Assembly (NCBI RefSeq): GCF_001894925.1
Contig: NZ_BCXD01000001.1
Span: 186,001-250,000 of the forward strand
DNA: 64,000 nucleotides
Reading direction: 5' to 3'
Source: Rhodococcus rhodnii NBRC 100604
GTDB taxonomy: Bacteria; Actinomycetota; Actinomycetes; Mycobacteriales; Mycobacteriaceae
Both the position numbers and the translations under genes were made by a program. Shown one piece after another: positions 39,608 through 50,500 of the stretch. The notes beneath the pieces are model-generated. The model saw nothing but the letters and a program-made list of their open reading frames with translations, had not been told where the DNA came from and made no database searches. Within the stretch, counting starts at the first letter, position 1; every line of letters begins with the position of its first letter.

Positions 39608-40398
39608 CGCGATCCCTTCTCTCGGCCGGTCCCCGGTGGCCCCGCGAACGCCTGCGCGATCGACAGCCACCGCTGCGCGTCGGGCCCCTCGGCTACGACG
39701 GCGAGATCGTCGGGGTGCGCGCGCTGCGTCACGAGCAGGCAGAAGTCGACGGCAGGGCCCGTGACGCGTTGCGCCGCGTCCTCCGGGCCCCACACCCATC
39801 GCGCGCCGCCGGGCGCGTCGAGTTCGACGCGGAACGGTTCGGCGGGCGGTGTCTCGCCGTGGACGACGTACGCGAAATCGCGCGTACGGACGCCGATGTG
39901 CGCGACGCCGCGGATCCGGTCGGTCGGCTCGCGCACGACGCCGAGCCCGTCGGCGACGTCGAGTCCGTGTGCCCAGGTCTCCATGAGCCGTGCGGTCGCC
40001 ATCGACGCGGGGGCCATCGGCGGCCCGAACCACGGCACCTTGTCACCGGCGGGGACGGCGGCGAGCGCGTCCGCGAGCGCGGCGCGCGCCTCGCGCCAGC
40101 GGCGCAGCAGTTCGGCGGGCGGCAGCGCCGCGTACTCGGCGGCGCCGCGATCGACGTGACCGGCGATGTCGGGGTCGGCGGCGAGCTCCGCGAGCTGGGC
40201 ACCGAAGGCATCGGTGTCGGTCGCCGCGAGCAGGGCGGCGTGATCGGTCCAGACGAGGTGGCCGATCTGATGTGCGACCGTCCAGCCCGGCGCCGGAGTC
40301 GGCGTCGCCCACGCCTCGTCGGGCAGGGCCGCGACCAGCGCATCGAGCTCGTCGCTCTCGGCGCGGAGATCGCTCAGCACTGATGTGAGCTCCGTCAT
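39604..40398 (-). CDS. TIGR03084-family protein (maleylpyruvate isomerase/DinB-like N-terminus)
   Basis: 264 aa. The N-terminal half is a four-helix mycothiol-dependent isomerase/DinB-type domain: [21 protein letters not shown] with the metal-ligand histidines, and [15 protein letters not shown] near residue 140. The C-terminal domain is the extra TIGR03084 part. Such proteins often precede atuA in actinobacteria (from memory). A thiol- or metal-dependent isomerase or hydrolase acting on a CoA-pathway intermediate is conceivable but unproven. First gene of the operon, 32 bases after the palindromic operator candidate. Confidence 0.82.
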   Translation of the reverse strand: MTELTSVLSDLRAESDELDALVAALPDEAWATPTPAPGWTVAHQIGHLVWTDHAALLAATDTDAFGAQLAELAADPDIAGHVDRGAAEYAALPPAELLRRWREARAALADALAAVPAGDKVPWFGPPMAPASMATARLMETWAHGLDVADGLGVVREPTDRIRGVAHIGVRTRDFAYVVHGETPPAEPFRVELDAPGGARWVWGPEDAAQRVTGPAVDFCLLVTQRAHPDDLAVVAEGPDAQRWLSIAQAFAGPPGTGREKGSR

Positions 40399-40430
40399 GC
40401 GGTCAGCATCACATCACCCGTTCAAAAAAG

Positions 40431-40446
40431 CAAGCATGACTGCTTG
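40431..40446. promoter_or_regulatory. Candidate TetR operator, site 2
   Basis: CAAGCA-TGAC-TGCTTG, preceded by a six-A tract, 32 bases upstream of the TIGR03084/AtuA operon start. It matches the site at 25892-25907 at 15 of 16 bases, including the A-rich left flank. It lies between this operon and the divergent EamA transporter, so it may affect both. Confidence 0.72.
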
Positions 40447-40596
40447 TATTTCTCGCTCACCATCGCGAGCGGCGGAAACCCCGTCGCCGGCTGCTCACCC
40501 CGGTCACGATCGCGACGCGCCCACTCGGCGAAATGTCCATACGATCTACTCTGCCCGCGACGGCGCGGCGGCACACGGAGACGACGGGGGCGAGCG

Positions 40597-41460
40597 GTGA
40601 ACGAACAACAGCGGCCGCCCGGTCAGCTGATCCCCACCGCACAGGTGCTCACGGGTGTCGTGTCGGTGCAGTTCGGTGCGGGCTTCGCGGGCCTGTTGTT
40701 CGCCCACATCGCCCCCGTCGGCGCCGCATTCGCGCGGCTCGCGATCGCGGCAGCGATCCTCGCTGTCGTCGTCCGCCCCCGATGGTCGCGGTGGACCATG
40801 CAACAGCGACGCGGCGTCCTCGCGCTGGGCCTCGCGCTCGCGGTGATGAACGGCGCGTTCTACGAGGCGATCGCGCGGCTCCCCCTCGGCATCGCGGTGA
40901 CGATCGAGTTCCTCGGCCCGCTCGCCCTCGCCGCGGCACTGACCCGGCGGGGCCGCGACGCGCTGTGGGTCGCGCTCGCGCTCGCCGGAGTCGCCGTGCT
41001 CGGGCTCACCGGCGGCCACGCCGAGGGCCACTGGGACTGGGCGGGAGTCGGTTTCGCGCTCGTCGCCGGTGCCGCGTGGGCCGGTTACATCCTGGCCGGA
41101 TCGAGCGTCGCGGCGACCCTGCCCAGCTCGGACGGCCTCGCAGGCGCGAGCATCGTCGCCGCACTGCTCGTCGCACCGTTCGGGCTCGTCGCCGGTGCGG
41201 GCGATCTGCTCGATCCCACCGTCCTCGCGATCGGCACGCTGGTCGCGCTGCTGTCGTCGGTGATCCCCTATTCGCTCGAACTCCGCGCGCTCCGTGTGCT
41301 GCACAAGAAAGTCTTCGCGATCCTCATCGCGCTCGACCCCGCCGTCGCCGCGCTCGCGGGCGCCCTCGTCCTGGGGCAGCTGCTCGGCGTCGACACCCTC
41401 GTCGGCATCGCGCTCGTCGTCTGCGCCGGGATCGGATCGGTCGTCACCGGACGGCGGTGA
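40597..41460 (+). CDS. EamA/DMT-family exporter (RhtA-like)
   Basis: 287 aa from GTG at 40597, ten TM helices in two EamA repeats. IPYSLELRALRVLHKKVFAILIALDPAVAALAG in the second repeat is a pattern of RhtA-type threonine/homoserine exporters. The actual substrate is unknown. It is divergent from the AtuA operon and convergent with the DHA2 exporter (12 bases between stops). Confidence 0.85.
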   Translation: MNEQQRPPGQLIPTAQVLTGVVSVQFGAGFAGLLFAHIAPVGAAFARLAIAAAILAVVVRPRWSRWTMQQRRGVLALGLALAVMNGAFYEAIARLPLGIAVTIEFLGPLALAAALTRRGRDALWVALALAGVAVLGLTGGHAEGHWDWAGVGFALVAGAAWAGYILAGSSVAATLPSSDGLAGASIVAALLVAPFGLVAGAGDLLDPTVLAIGTLVALLSSVIPYSLELRALRVLHKKVFAILIALDPAVAALAGALVLGQLLGVDTLVGIALVVCAGIGSVVTGRR

Positions 41461-41472
41461 CGACCGGCCCGA

Positions 41473-43038
41473 TCAGTGGACCGGTGCGGCCGCAGCCGGA
41501 TCGCCGGCCGGACGCACCGGACGCGACCGCGGCAGGAAGAACGCCGGCACGAGGGTCGCGACGACGAGCCCGAACGCCACGATGTACGTCGACCCGAAGG
41601 CATCGGCCGCCTGCTGAAATCCCTGCGAGATCGCCTCCGGCCCGAGGCCCGCCACGATCTCCGGGTTCGACCGCGACGCGATCGCCGCCCCCGCGAGTTC
41701 CCGCGACTGGAGGTGGTTCGTGAGCAACACCGACATCAGCGCGGTGCCGATCGACGCCGAGATCTGCTGATTGATGTTCATGAGCGTCGAGCCGCGCGCG
41801 ACGCTGCGATGCGTCAGCGTCTGCAACGCCGCCGTCATGATCGGCATCATTGTGCATCCCATGCCCAGGCCCATGACGAAGAGCACCGGCAGCAGGACCG
41901 AGTACGGGGTGTCCGCGCCGAGCTGCGTGAAGTACGCCATCGCACCGGCGATGACGACGACACCCGTCATCACGATCCGGCCGGGTCCGATGCGATCGAC
42001 GAGCCGTCCTGCGATCGGCATCGTCACCATCGCGCCGATACCCTGCGGCGCGAGCAGCAGCCCCGCCTGCAACGTCGTCTCACCCCGCACCTGCAGGAAG
42101 TACGTGGGCAGCAGGAGCGCCGAGCCCATGAACGCGACGACGAACAGCGCGGCGGTGAGCACCGCGACGGTGAGCGAGCGATTCGCGAACAGCCGCAGAT
42201 CGATCAGCGGATGTTCGGTGCGCAGCGCGTGGAACACGAAGGCGACGATGAGCAGCGCACCCACGCACGCCGGGACGAGGACGCGTGCCGACGCGATCGT
42301 CCCGGTCTCGGGGACCGACGACACCCCGAAGAGGAACAGCGCCAGACCGGGCGAGAGCAGCAGCATCCCGACGAAATCGAAGGACTCCGACGACTCGGGC
42401 GAGTCCGACGGCAACAGCACGATCGCCGCGACGAGCGCCACGACGCCGATCGGAACGTTGATGAGGAAGATCCAGTGCCACGACGCGATCTCGATGAGCC
42501 AGCCGCCGAGGATCGGACCGGCGATCGGGCCCAGCAGCATCGGGATACCGAGGACGGCCATCACCCGCCCGACCCGCTCGGGTCCGGCGGCACGCGTCAT
42601 GATCGTCATGCCCAGCGGCATGAGCATGCCGCCGCCGAGCCCCTGCACGACGCGGAACGTGATGAGCGACGTGATGTCCCACGCCGTGCTGCACAGCACG
42701 GACCCGAGGACGAACAGCACCAGCGCGGCGATGTAGAGCCGCTTGGTGCCGAACCGGTCTGCGGCCCAGCCGGTCAGCGGAATCACGGTCGCGAGCGCGA
42801 GCGTATAGGCGGTCATCGTCCACGCGACGACGGCGTACGTCGCTCCGAAATCCTGCTGGAAGGTGGGCAGCGCGACGTTGACGACGGTGACGTCGAGGAT
42901 CGACATGATCGCGCCCAGCACGACCACTCCGGCGATCTGCAGGACCGCGCGGTCGAGCTTGTCGCCGGACGAATCGGGCTGCGGTGATTCGGGCCGAGAC
43001 GATTCGGGCGGGACGGTGTTCGGCGGCTGCGCGGACAT
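41473..43038 (-). CDS. DHA2-family MFS multidrug exporter (EmrB/QacA type)
   Basis: 521 aa, fourteen TM helices. Motif LDVTVVNVALPTFQ in TM1 (motif D1) and GWAADRFGTKRLY in loop 2-3 (motif A) are present, as is antiporter motif C (AVLGIPMLLGPIAGPILGGWLI). Proton-driven drug efflux is the family role. A proline/serine-rich 25-residue N-terminus precedes TM1. No adjacent regulator. Confidence 0.9.
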   Translation of the reverse strand: MSAQPPNTVPPESSRPESPQPDSSGDKLDRAVLQIAGVVVLGAIMSILDVTVVNVALPTFQQDFGATYAVVAWTMTAYTLALATVIPLTGWAADRFGTKRLYIAALVLFVLGSVLCSTAWDITSLITFRVVQGLGGGMLMPLGMTIMTRAAGPERVGRVMAVLGIPMLLGPIAGPILGGWLIEIASWHWIFLINVPIGVVALVAAIVLLPSDSPESSESFDFVGMLLLSPGLALFLFGVSSVPETGTIASARVLVPACVGALLIVAFVFHALRTEHPLIDLRLFANRSLTVAVLTAALFVVAFMGSALLLPTYFLQVRGETTLQAGLLLAPQGIGAMVTMPIAGRLVDRIGPGRIVMTGVVVIAGAMAYFTQLGADTPYSVLLPVLFVMGLGMGCTMMPIMTAALQTLTHRSVARGSTLMNINQQISASIGTALMSVLLTNHLQSRELAGAAIASRSNPEIVAGLGPEAISQGFQQAADAFGSTYIVAFGLVVATLVPAFFLPRSRPVRPAGDPAAAAPVH

Positions 43039-43169
43039 CGGCGGGTCTCCTGGCTCGGGCGAAGTGGCGACGACGGGAGAATATGCCGCCCGTCCGACAC
43101 CGACAATGCCCTCGTCGTCGCGCTACTTCAAGCCGATTATGTTCGCCCACACCAACTTTGGTGATCCGA

Positions 43170-44144
43170 TTACTCGCGCAGGAGCACGCCTTTACCCACG
43201 ATCGCGCCCGACTCGAGGTCGGCGAGCGCCCGCGCGGCGTCGGGGAGCCCGTAACGGGCCGTCACGACCGGTTCGAGCCCACCGGCCACGAGCCCCAGCA
43301 GATCGTCGTGGATCCGCCCGAACTCGCCGGGATGCGTCCGCAGATACTCGCCCCACGCGGCGCCGACGATGGAGATGTTGCGGAAGAGCACACGATTGAC
43401 CTTGATCTCCGGGATCCCGCCCGCCGCGAACCCGATCACGACGAGCCTGCCGTCGGGGCGCAGCACGCGCACGGCCTCGTCGAAGACGTCGCCGCCCACC
43501 GGATCGAGCACGACGTCCGCCCCACCGAGCTCACGCACCCGCTCACCCCAGCCGTCGCCGAGCCGGACGACCTCATCCGCGCCGAGTTCGCGCAGCAGAT
43601 CGTCGTGCCCCTCACGCCGCACGACCGCCACGACGCGTGCGCCGTGAGCCTTGGCGACGCCGATCGCCGCCGTCCCGACGCCCCCCGCCGCGCCGAGGAC
43701 CACGACGGTCTCGCCCTCGGCCAGCCGCGCACGCCGCGACAGCGCGAACTCCACCGTCTGATAGTTGATGACGAGCGACGCCGCCTCGGCGAAGCCCAGC
43801 GAGTCCGGAATCGCCGCGACCGCGCCCGGATCGACGGCGACCCGCTCCGCGTAGCCGCCCAGCGACGCGAACGCGAGGACACGGCTGCCCGGCGTCAAGC
43901 CCGTCGACTCCGGCGCCGAGACGACGGTGCCCGCGACCTCGGCGCCCGGAACGAACGGCGGATCCGGACGGACCTGATACTTCCCGTACGTCATCAGCAG
44001 ATCCGGGAAGCACACCCCGCTCGCCGCGACGTCGAGGACGACGCGATCCGTCGCCTCCGGCGCATCCGGTACATCGACATCCGGCACGTCGACGACGGCG
44101 ATCGCGGACGGTCCGGCGAGACGGGACACCACTGCAGCACGCAT
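43170..44144 (-). CDS. NADPH:quinone oxidoreductase-type MDR protein
   Basis: 324 aa zinc-free medium-chain dehydrogenase/reductase. GroES-like N-terminal domain (GVCFPDLLMTYGKYQVRPDPPFVPGAEVAG) and a nucleotide-binding loop VLGAAGGVGTAAIGVAKAHGA at about 150-170. It reduces quinones or enoyl-type substrates with NADPH; the exact substrate is not evident. The C-terminus KGVLLRE is typical. Confidence 0.87.
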   Translation of the reverse strand: MRAAVVSRLAGPSAIAVVDVPDVDVPDAPEATDRVVLDVAASGVCFPDLLMTYGKYQVRPDPPFVPGAEVAGTVVSAPESTGLTPGSRVLAFASLGGYAERVAVDPGAVAAIPDSLGFAEAASLVINYQTVEFALSRRARLAEGETVVVLGAAGGVGTAAIGVAKAHGARVVAVVRREGHDDLLRELGADEVVRLGDGWGERVRELGGADVVLDPVGGDVFDEAVRVLRPDGRLVVIGFAAGGIPEIKVNRVLFRNISIVGAAWGEYLRTHPGEFGRIHDDLLGLVAGGLEPVVTARYGLPDAARALADLESGAIVGKGVLLRE

Positions 44145-44201
44145 GGCGTCACTCTAGTGGCGTGGACCACAGTGCGCCTGGCAGCGGCGCAGGCGGTGCC
44201 C

Positions 44202-45887
44202 TCAGCGTGCGAACAACCGCAGCTTGCGCCGCGACTTCGCGCCGATCTCGAGCATCTGCCCGATGTCGGTGAACTTCACGCGCGGCCGCCCGTTGTCGCG
44301 ACCGCGGACCAGTTCCTCGCGGTCGATCGCACGCCAGCCGTCCCATCCGACGTCGGCGGCCCCGCGGCGCGCGAGGAGCGCGGCGACGTCGCGGCTCGTG
44401 CCCACGTCGCGACGCAGTGCACCGCTCTCGAAGTCCGCGAGCACCTGCGCCACCGTCTCCTTGGCGCACGCCTTGTTCGTGCCGATGACCCCGCTCGGAC
44501 CACGCTTGATCCAGCCCGCCGTGTAGACGCGATCGGCGACCCGGCCGTTCTCGTTGGGGACGACACCGCGCGTGTCGTCGAACGGCACGCCCGGGACCGG
44601 GCGGCCACGGTAGCCGATCGAGCGGAGCACGAGCCCCGCTTCGATCTCGGTGTGCTCGCCCGTGGGCCGCGCTGCCACGACACCCTCGACGTCGACCAGT
44701 TCGTTGCGGACGACGCGCACCCCCTCGGCGGACTCGCTGCCCGTGACCGCGACGGGTGCGGCGAGGTACCGGAAGACGATGCGCTTCGCACCCGGGCGCG
44801 ACTCGCGCGCGGCGTACTCGCGGGCGAGCTGGACCTTCATCGCGACTGCGGAATCGTAGGCCGGCGACTCGGGATCGATCAGTGCGGCGCTCACGGCATC
44901 GAGCTCGAGTTCGGCAGGGTCGATCACGACGTCGACGCCGTTCAGATCGCCCAGCGCCAGGAACTCGGGGTTCGAGTACGCGGCCTGCGCCGAGCCGCGA
45001 CGCCCGAGCAGGACGACCTCGCGGATGTTGCTCCGGCGCAATGCATCGAGTGCGTGATCGGCGATGTCGGTGCGCGCGAGCTCGTCGACGTCCATCGTGA
45101 GGATCCGCGCGACATCCAGCGCGACGTTGCCGTTGCCGACGAGGACGGCTCGCTCGCCCGAGAGGTCGAACGTGCGGTCGGCGTGGTCCGGGTGACCGTT
45201 GTACCAGGCGACGAACTCCGTCGCGGCGTGCGAGCCGGGAAGGCTCTCACCGGGGATGCCGAGGTTGCGATCGGCGGACGCGCCGACCGCGTAGAGGACC
45301 GCGTGATGGGTGTCGAGCAGTTCGTCGTGCGTGATGTCCTTGCCGACCTCGACACCGAGATGCAGCGTGAAGTTGTCGCGGTCGAGCGCCCACTCGAACA
45401 TCCGCGTCACTTCCTTCGTGCCGGGATGATCGGGCGCCACTCCCGCACGGACGAGGCCCCATGGCGAGGCGAGCCGCTCGTACATCTCGACCTCGATGTC
45501 GGAGCGTTCGAGCAGTTCGGTGGCGGCGTAGCACGCAGCCGGCCCGGCCCCGACGATCGCGACGCGCAGCGTGCCGAGGCCGCGCTTCGGCGGCACCTCG
45601 GGCTCGAGCGGGATCCAGTCGGTCGGCATCGGGTTGCGCCGGTAGTAGTCGGCGTTGATCTCCTTGTACCGCTCGAGCGAGCCGAAGAGCTTGTCCTCGG
45701 GGAAGATCGCGTCGACCGGGCACGCATCGACACACGCACCGCAGTCGATGCACGTCTCCGGGTCGATGTGGAGCATCTCCGTCTGCGCGAACTGCCGCTC
45801 CTCCGGGGTCGGGTGAATACAGTTCACCGGGCACGCCGACACGCAACTCGCGTCGTTGCAGCATGCTTGCGTGATCACGTACGCCAT
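44202..45887 (-). CDS. fprB: Ferredoxin-NADP(+) reductase with N-terminal ferredoxin domain
   Basis: 561 aa from ATG at 45887. Residues 1 to about 85 form a bacterial-type ferredoxin with two cluster motifs (CCNDASCVSACPVNC and CIDCGACVDACP). Residues of about 105-555 are the FprA-type flavoprotein: FAD loop VAIVGAGPAACYAA, VRAGVAPDHPGTK, NADP loop LVGNGNVALDVARIL and C-terminal AGWIKRGPSGVIGTNK. It passes electrons between NADPH and ferredoxins or P450 systems. It matches mycobacterial FprB in domain order. Confidence 0.93.
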   Translation of the reverse strand: MAYVITQACCNDASCVSACPVNCIHPTPEERQFAQTEMLHIDPETCIDCGACVDACPVDAIFPEDKLFGSLERYKEINADYYRRNPMPTDWIPLEPEVPPKRGLGTLRVAIVGAGPAACYAATELLERSDIEVEMYERLASPWGLVRAGVAPDHPGTKEVTRMFEWALDRDNFTLHLGVEVGKDITHDELLDTHHAVLYAVGASADRNLGIPGESLPGSHAATEFVAWYNGHPDHADRTFDLSGERAVLVGNGNVALDVARILTMDVDELARTDIADHALDALRRSNIREVVLLGRRGSAQAAYSNPEFLALGDLNGVDVVIDPAELELDAVSAALIDPESPAYDSAVAMKVQLAREYAARESRPGAKRIVFRYLAAPVAVTGSESAEGVRVVRNELVDVEGVVAARPTGEHTEIEAGLVLRSIGYRGRPVPGVPFDDTRGVVPNENGRVADRVYTAGWIKRGPSGVIGTNKACAKETVAQVLADFESGALRRDVGTSRDVAALLARRGAADVGWDGWRAIDREELVRGRDNGRPRVKFTDIGQMLEIGAKSRRKLRLFAR

Positions 45888-46019
45888 CGCGGGTCCCGCC
45901 TTTCGCGCCGGATGCCCGGCACCGAGCCTGAATGTGACACTGGGTAACACTTAACGTCCACAGTAGTGATCCGTGTCTCGCAAAACAAGCACCGCCCATC
46001 GGTGCCACAATCCACATTC

Positions 46020-46814
46020 ATGACGAGCCCACTCCACGCCGCGCTGCCACCCGCCCCGGACGGCGCCGGATTCCCCGACGCCGAGTTCTTCGACGCCGCC
46101 TACACGATCCGCACCGGCGACGTCGACAACGCGAACCGCCTACGCCTCGACGGCATCGCCCGCTACCTCCAGGACGTCGGCAACGACAACCTCGTCGCCG
46201 TCGACGCCATCACCAGCCACCCCTACTGGATCGTCCGGCGCACCGTCGTCGACGTCGAGACCCCCAACTCGGGCACCGAGAAGCTCACCCTGCGCCGCTG
46301 GTGCTCGGGATTCTCCACCCGTTGGTCGCAGATGCGCGTCTCCATCACCGGAGACCGCGGCGCCCGCATCGAGACGTCCGGATTCTGGATCAACATCAGC
46401 GGCGAGACCGGCATGCCGACCCGCATTTCCGACGACTTCCTCGCCCGCTTCGCTCGCGCGACCGACGACAGCCGGCTCCGCTGGTCGCGATGGCTCGACG
46501 AGCCGCTCCCCGCGGCCGACGATCCCGGTGTCCGCGATCTGCCCTTCACGCTCCGCCACACCGACATCGACCCCTTCGACCACGTCAACAACGCCGTGCA
46601 CTGGCAGGCCGTCGAGGAAGCGATCGCGCAGAGCGACGCGGGCCTCGTCGACGGGCCTTACCGCGCCGTCGTGGAATACCTCGCCCCCATCGCCCGCACC
46701 GACGAGATCGCACTCCGCACCCGGCACAGCGGCGACACCCTCACCGTGTGGTTCCGATCCGGCGACGCCGTCAAGGCCGTCGCACACGTGAGCGCCCGTC
46801 CCGCGCACCGGTGA
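46020..46814 (+). CDS. Acyl-ACP thioesterase (double hot-dog)
   Basis: 264 aa from ATG at 46020. Two tandem hot-dog folds of the FatA/FatB-like family: YTIRTGDVDNANRLRLDGIARYLQDVGNDN in the first, and LRHTDIDPFDHVNNAVHWQAVEEAI in the second with catalytic-type Asn/His residues. It would release fatty acids from acyl carrier protein, or act as a housekeeping thioesterase. Divergent from fprB, with 132 bases between. Confidence 0.87.
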   Translation: MTSPLHAALPPAPDGAGFPDAEFFDAAYTIRTGDVDNANRLRLDGIARYLQDVGNDNLVAVDAITSHPYWIVRRTVVDVETPNSGTEKLTLRRWCSGFSTRWSQMRVSITGDRGARIETSGFWINISGETGMPTRISDDFLARFARATDDSRLRWSRWLDEPLPAADDPGVRDLPFTLRHTDIDPFDHVNNAVHWQAVEEAIAQSDAGLVDGPYRAVVEYLAPIARTDEIALRTRHSGDTLTVWFRSGDAVKAVAHVSARPAHR

Positions 46815-46854
46815 GGGCCCGCCGCACCGGCCGCGAGCGTGAGACAGTGGAAGG

Positions 46855-47493
46855 GTGAGTGGCACAGCCGACGATCCAGCGACAGCCGACGATCCAGCGA
46901 CAGCGGACGATCCAGGGACACCACACGATTCGGGAACAGCCGCCGATTCCCGGCGGCTCGCCGTCCTCGACGCCGCCGAGGAACTGTTCTCCGACCGCGG
47001 CTATCTCGGGACGTCGGTACCCGACATCACCGAATACGCCCGGGTCACCCCCGCCGAGTTCGCGGCGCACTTCGACGGCAAGGACTCGGTCCTGCTCGCC
47101 CTCGCCGAACGGCTCGACGACGACGAGTTCGACGACGAACTGATCGCGTCCCTGCGCGAGACCAGCGGGCTCGGCGATCTCGTCGATCAACTCGCGGTGT
47201 ACTGGCTCGTGCAGGCACGCCATCGCGCGATCGTCGACGCGCTCCGCGAGGCGTCGCTCGTCGATCACGCTTTCGCTGCCGGAATGCGCGACTGGTGGGC
47301 GGTCCAGCTCGAGCCCTGGGCCGAGATCCTCGAAGCGCTCTCGGAATCGGGCGCCACGCTCCCCGGCACCCCCGAGTTCACCGCGTCCCTGATCTCGGAG
47401 ATCGCCTCGGCGTTCGTCACGTCGTGGGAGGGCAGCGACCGCGACGGTCTCGCGATGCTGCTGCGCTTTCTCGAAACCGGCCTGCTCGGCTGA
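46855..47493 (+). CDS. TetR-family regulator with tandem-repeat N-terminal tail
   Basis: 212 aa. An acidic tail of about 30 residues made of T-A-D-D-P-A repeats (three 18-bp DNA repeats at 46864-46917) precedes a TetR HTH (VLDAAEELFSDRGYLGTSVPDITEYARVTPAEFAAHFDGK). The HTH is less canonical than most. The GTG start at 46855 directly abuts GGAAGG, so the ribosome site spacing is odd and the tail may not be fully translated as drawn. Just downstream of the thioesterase (40 bases), possibly its regulator; target unknown. Confidence 0.75.
   Translation: MSGTADDPATADDPATADDPGTPHDSGTAADSRRLAVLDAAEELFSDRGYLGTSVPDITEYARVTPAEFAAHFDGKDSVLLALAERLDDDEFDDELIASLRETSGLGDLVDQLAVYWLVQARHRAIVDALREASLVDHAFAAGMRDWWAVQLEPWAEILEALSESGATLPGTPEFTASLISEIASAFVTSWEGSDRDGLAMLLRFLETGLLG
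46864..46917 (+). repeat. 18-bp tandem repeat, three copies
   Basis: Unit ACAGCCGACGATCCAGCG. Copies 1 and 2 (46864-46881, 46882-46899) are identical; copy 3 (46900-46917) differs at two bases. In frame with the TetR gene, so copy number changes would lengthen or shorten the acidic tail by six residues. Confidence 0.85.
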
Positions 47494-47523
47494 CACGCAC
47501 CACCACACACGACGAACCCACAC

Positions 47524-47566
47524 ACGAACGAACCCCCCGCTCGAATCGAGCGGGGGGTTCGTTCGT
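47524..47566. terminator. Bidirectional terminator shared by rpoC and the TetR gene
   Basis: 20-bp perfect stem (47524-47543 with 47547-47566) and a 3-base loop, GC core CCCCCCG/CGGGGGG. It begins 9 bases beyond the rpoC stop on the minus strand and 31 bases after the TetR stop on the plus strand. Confidence 0.85.
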
Positions 47567-47574
47567 CTCACGCT

Positions 47575-50500
47575 TTACCGGTAGTCGCTACCGAAGCCGT
47601 AGTCGTCCAGCGGGACCGCAGCACCGGTGTTCTGGCCGAAGCCGTCCGGGCTGTAGTACTGGTCGTCGTAGCTCGGCACCGCGTAGGCGGCCGCACGTGC
47701 TTCCTCGGTCGGCTGCACCTGGATGTTCCGGTACCGGTTGATGCCGGTGCCGGCCGGGATCAGCTTGCCGATGATCACGTTCTCCTTCAGGCCGACGAGC
47801 TTGTCGGAGCGGCAGTTGATCGCGGCGTCCGTGAGCACGCGGGTGGTCTCCTGGAAGGAGGCCGCCGACAGCCACGAATCGGTCGCGAGCGACGCCTTCG
47901 TGATGCCCATGAGGACCGGACGACCCGCAGCGGGCTCGCCACCCTCGGACACGACGCGACGGTTCGCCGCCTCGAACTCGGCACGCTCGACCAGCGAGCC
48001 GGGCAGGAACTCCGTCGCACCCGAATCGATGATCGTGACGCGACGCAGCATCTGGCGCACGATGACCTCGATGTGCTTGTCGTGGATCGACACACCCTGG
48101 CTCCGGTACACCTCCTGCACCTCGTTGACGAGGTGGATCTGCACCTGCCGGGGGCCCATCACACGGAGCACCTCGTGCGGATCGGCAGCACCTTCCATGA
48201 GCTGCTGACCGACCTCGACGTGGTCACCGTCCGACAGCAGCCGCTCGGTCCCGTCGTCGTGCTTGAACACACGCAGACGCTGACGCTTCGAGAGCTTGTC
48301 GTAGACGACTTCCTCGCCGCCGTCGTCGGGAACGATCGTGATCTTGTAGAAGCGATCGCCCTCGTCGAGCTGGACGCGTCCCGTGACATCGGCGATGGGC
48401 GCCTTGCCCTTGGGCACACGAGCCTCGAACAGCTCCTGGACACGCGGCAGACCACCGGTGATGTCCTCACCGACGCCACCCTGGTGGAAGGTACGCATCG
48501 TCAGCTGCGTGCCGGGCTCACCGATCGACTGCGCGGCGACGATACCGACGGCCTCGCCGATGTCGACGAGCTTGCCGGTCGCCATCGAACGGCCGTAGCA
48601 CGTCGCACACACACCCGTACCGGTCGCACAGGTGAGGACCGAACGGACCTTGACCTGCGCGATACCCGCTGCGAGCAGCGCGTCGATCGCCGGATCACCG
48701 AGATCGTGACCCCGCTCGACGACGACGTTGCCGTTCTCGTCGACCGCGTCCGCCGCGAGCGTGCGGGCGTAGGTCGACGTCTCGACGTGCGCGTCGCGGA
48801 TGATCGAGCCGTCGGCCTGCTTCTCGCCCAGCGGAACGACGATGCCGCGTTCGGTGCCACAGTCCGTCTCGCGAACGATGACGTCCTGCGACACGTCGAC
48901 GAGACGACGGGTCAGGTAACCCGAGTCCGCCGTACGCAGCGCGGTGTCGGCGAGACCCTTACGGGCGCCGTGCGTGTTGATGAAGTACTCGAGAACGGTC
49001 AGGCCCTCACGGAACGAGGACTTGATCGGCCGCGGGATGAACTCACCCTTCGGGTTCGTCACCAGACCCTTCATGCCCGACAGGTTTCGCACCTGCGTCA
49101 TGTTTCCGGTCGCGCCGGACTTCGGGATCATGATGATCGGGTTGTCGTCGGGGTAGTGCGCCTCCATGGCCTTACCGACCTCGTCGGTCGCCTCCGACCA
49201 GATCTTGACGAGAGCACTGTTGCGCTCGGCGTGGTTGAGCGCGCCGCGCTGGTACTTCTTCTCGATCTGATCGGCCTGCGCCTCGTAGCGCTCCATGATC
49301 TCGGGCTTCTCCGGCGGAACCAGAACGTCCGACATCGCGACCGTGACACCCGAACGCGTGGCCCAGTAGAAGCCGGCGTCCTTGAGCTTGTCGACGGTCT
49401 GGGCGACCACGATCATCGGGTACCGCTCGGCGAGATCGTTGATGATCGTCGCCTGCCGCTTCTTCGGCATCGGCTCGTCGATGAACGGGTAGTCCGACGG
49501 GAGCAGCTCGTTGAACAGCACCCGGCCGAGCGTCGTCGTGGTCGACCACTGCTCGCCGCGGACCCAGCCCTCGGGGAACAGCTCTTCCTCGACCTCGCGC
49601 GGCGGACGCTGATCCGTCAGCCGCACCTTGATCTCCGCCTGGACCGACAGGTCGCCGAGATCGACGGCCATCTGTGCCTCGGCCGGCGAGCTGTACACGC
49701 CGAACTCCGGCTCGTCGTTCGTCGCGGCGCGGTACTCGCCGACGGCGCCGTCGACCTTGCGGGTCAGGTGGAACAGACCCGTCACCATGTCGAGACGCGG
49801 CATGGCGAGGGGGCGACCCGACGCGGGCGAGAGGATGTTGTTCGACGACAGCATCAGGATCCGCGCCTCGGCCTGAGCCTCGGCCGACAGCGGCAGGTGC
49901 ACCGCCATCTGGTCACCGTCGAAGTCGGCGTTGAACGCCTCACAGACGAGCGGGTGCAGCTGGATCGCCTTGCCCTCGACGAGCTGCGGCTCGAACGCCT
50001 GGATACCCAGACGGTGCAGCGTCGGTGCACGGTTGAGCAGCACGGGGTGCTCGGCGATGACCTCTTCGAGGACGTCCCACACCTGCGGCCGCTGCCGCTC
50101 GACCATCCGCTTCGCCGACTTGATGTTCTGCGCGTGGTTCAGATCGACCAGACGCTTCATGACGAACGGCTTGAACAGCTCGAGCGCCATGAGCTTCGGC
50201 AGACCGCACTGGTGCAGTTCGAGCTGCGGGCCGACGACGATGACCGAACGGCCCGAGTAGTCGACGCGCTTGCCGAGCAGGTTCTGACGGAACCGGCCCT
50301 GCTTGCCCTTGAGCAGATCCGACAGCGACTTGAGCGGGCGGTTGCCCGGACCCGTCACCGGACGGCCACGACGGCCGTTGTCGAACAGTGCGTCCACGGA
50401 CTCCTGCAGCATCCGCTTCTCGTTGTTGACGATGATCTCGGGCGCACCGAGATCGATCAGTCGCTTGAGGCGGTTGTTGCGGTTGATCACGCGGCGGTAC

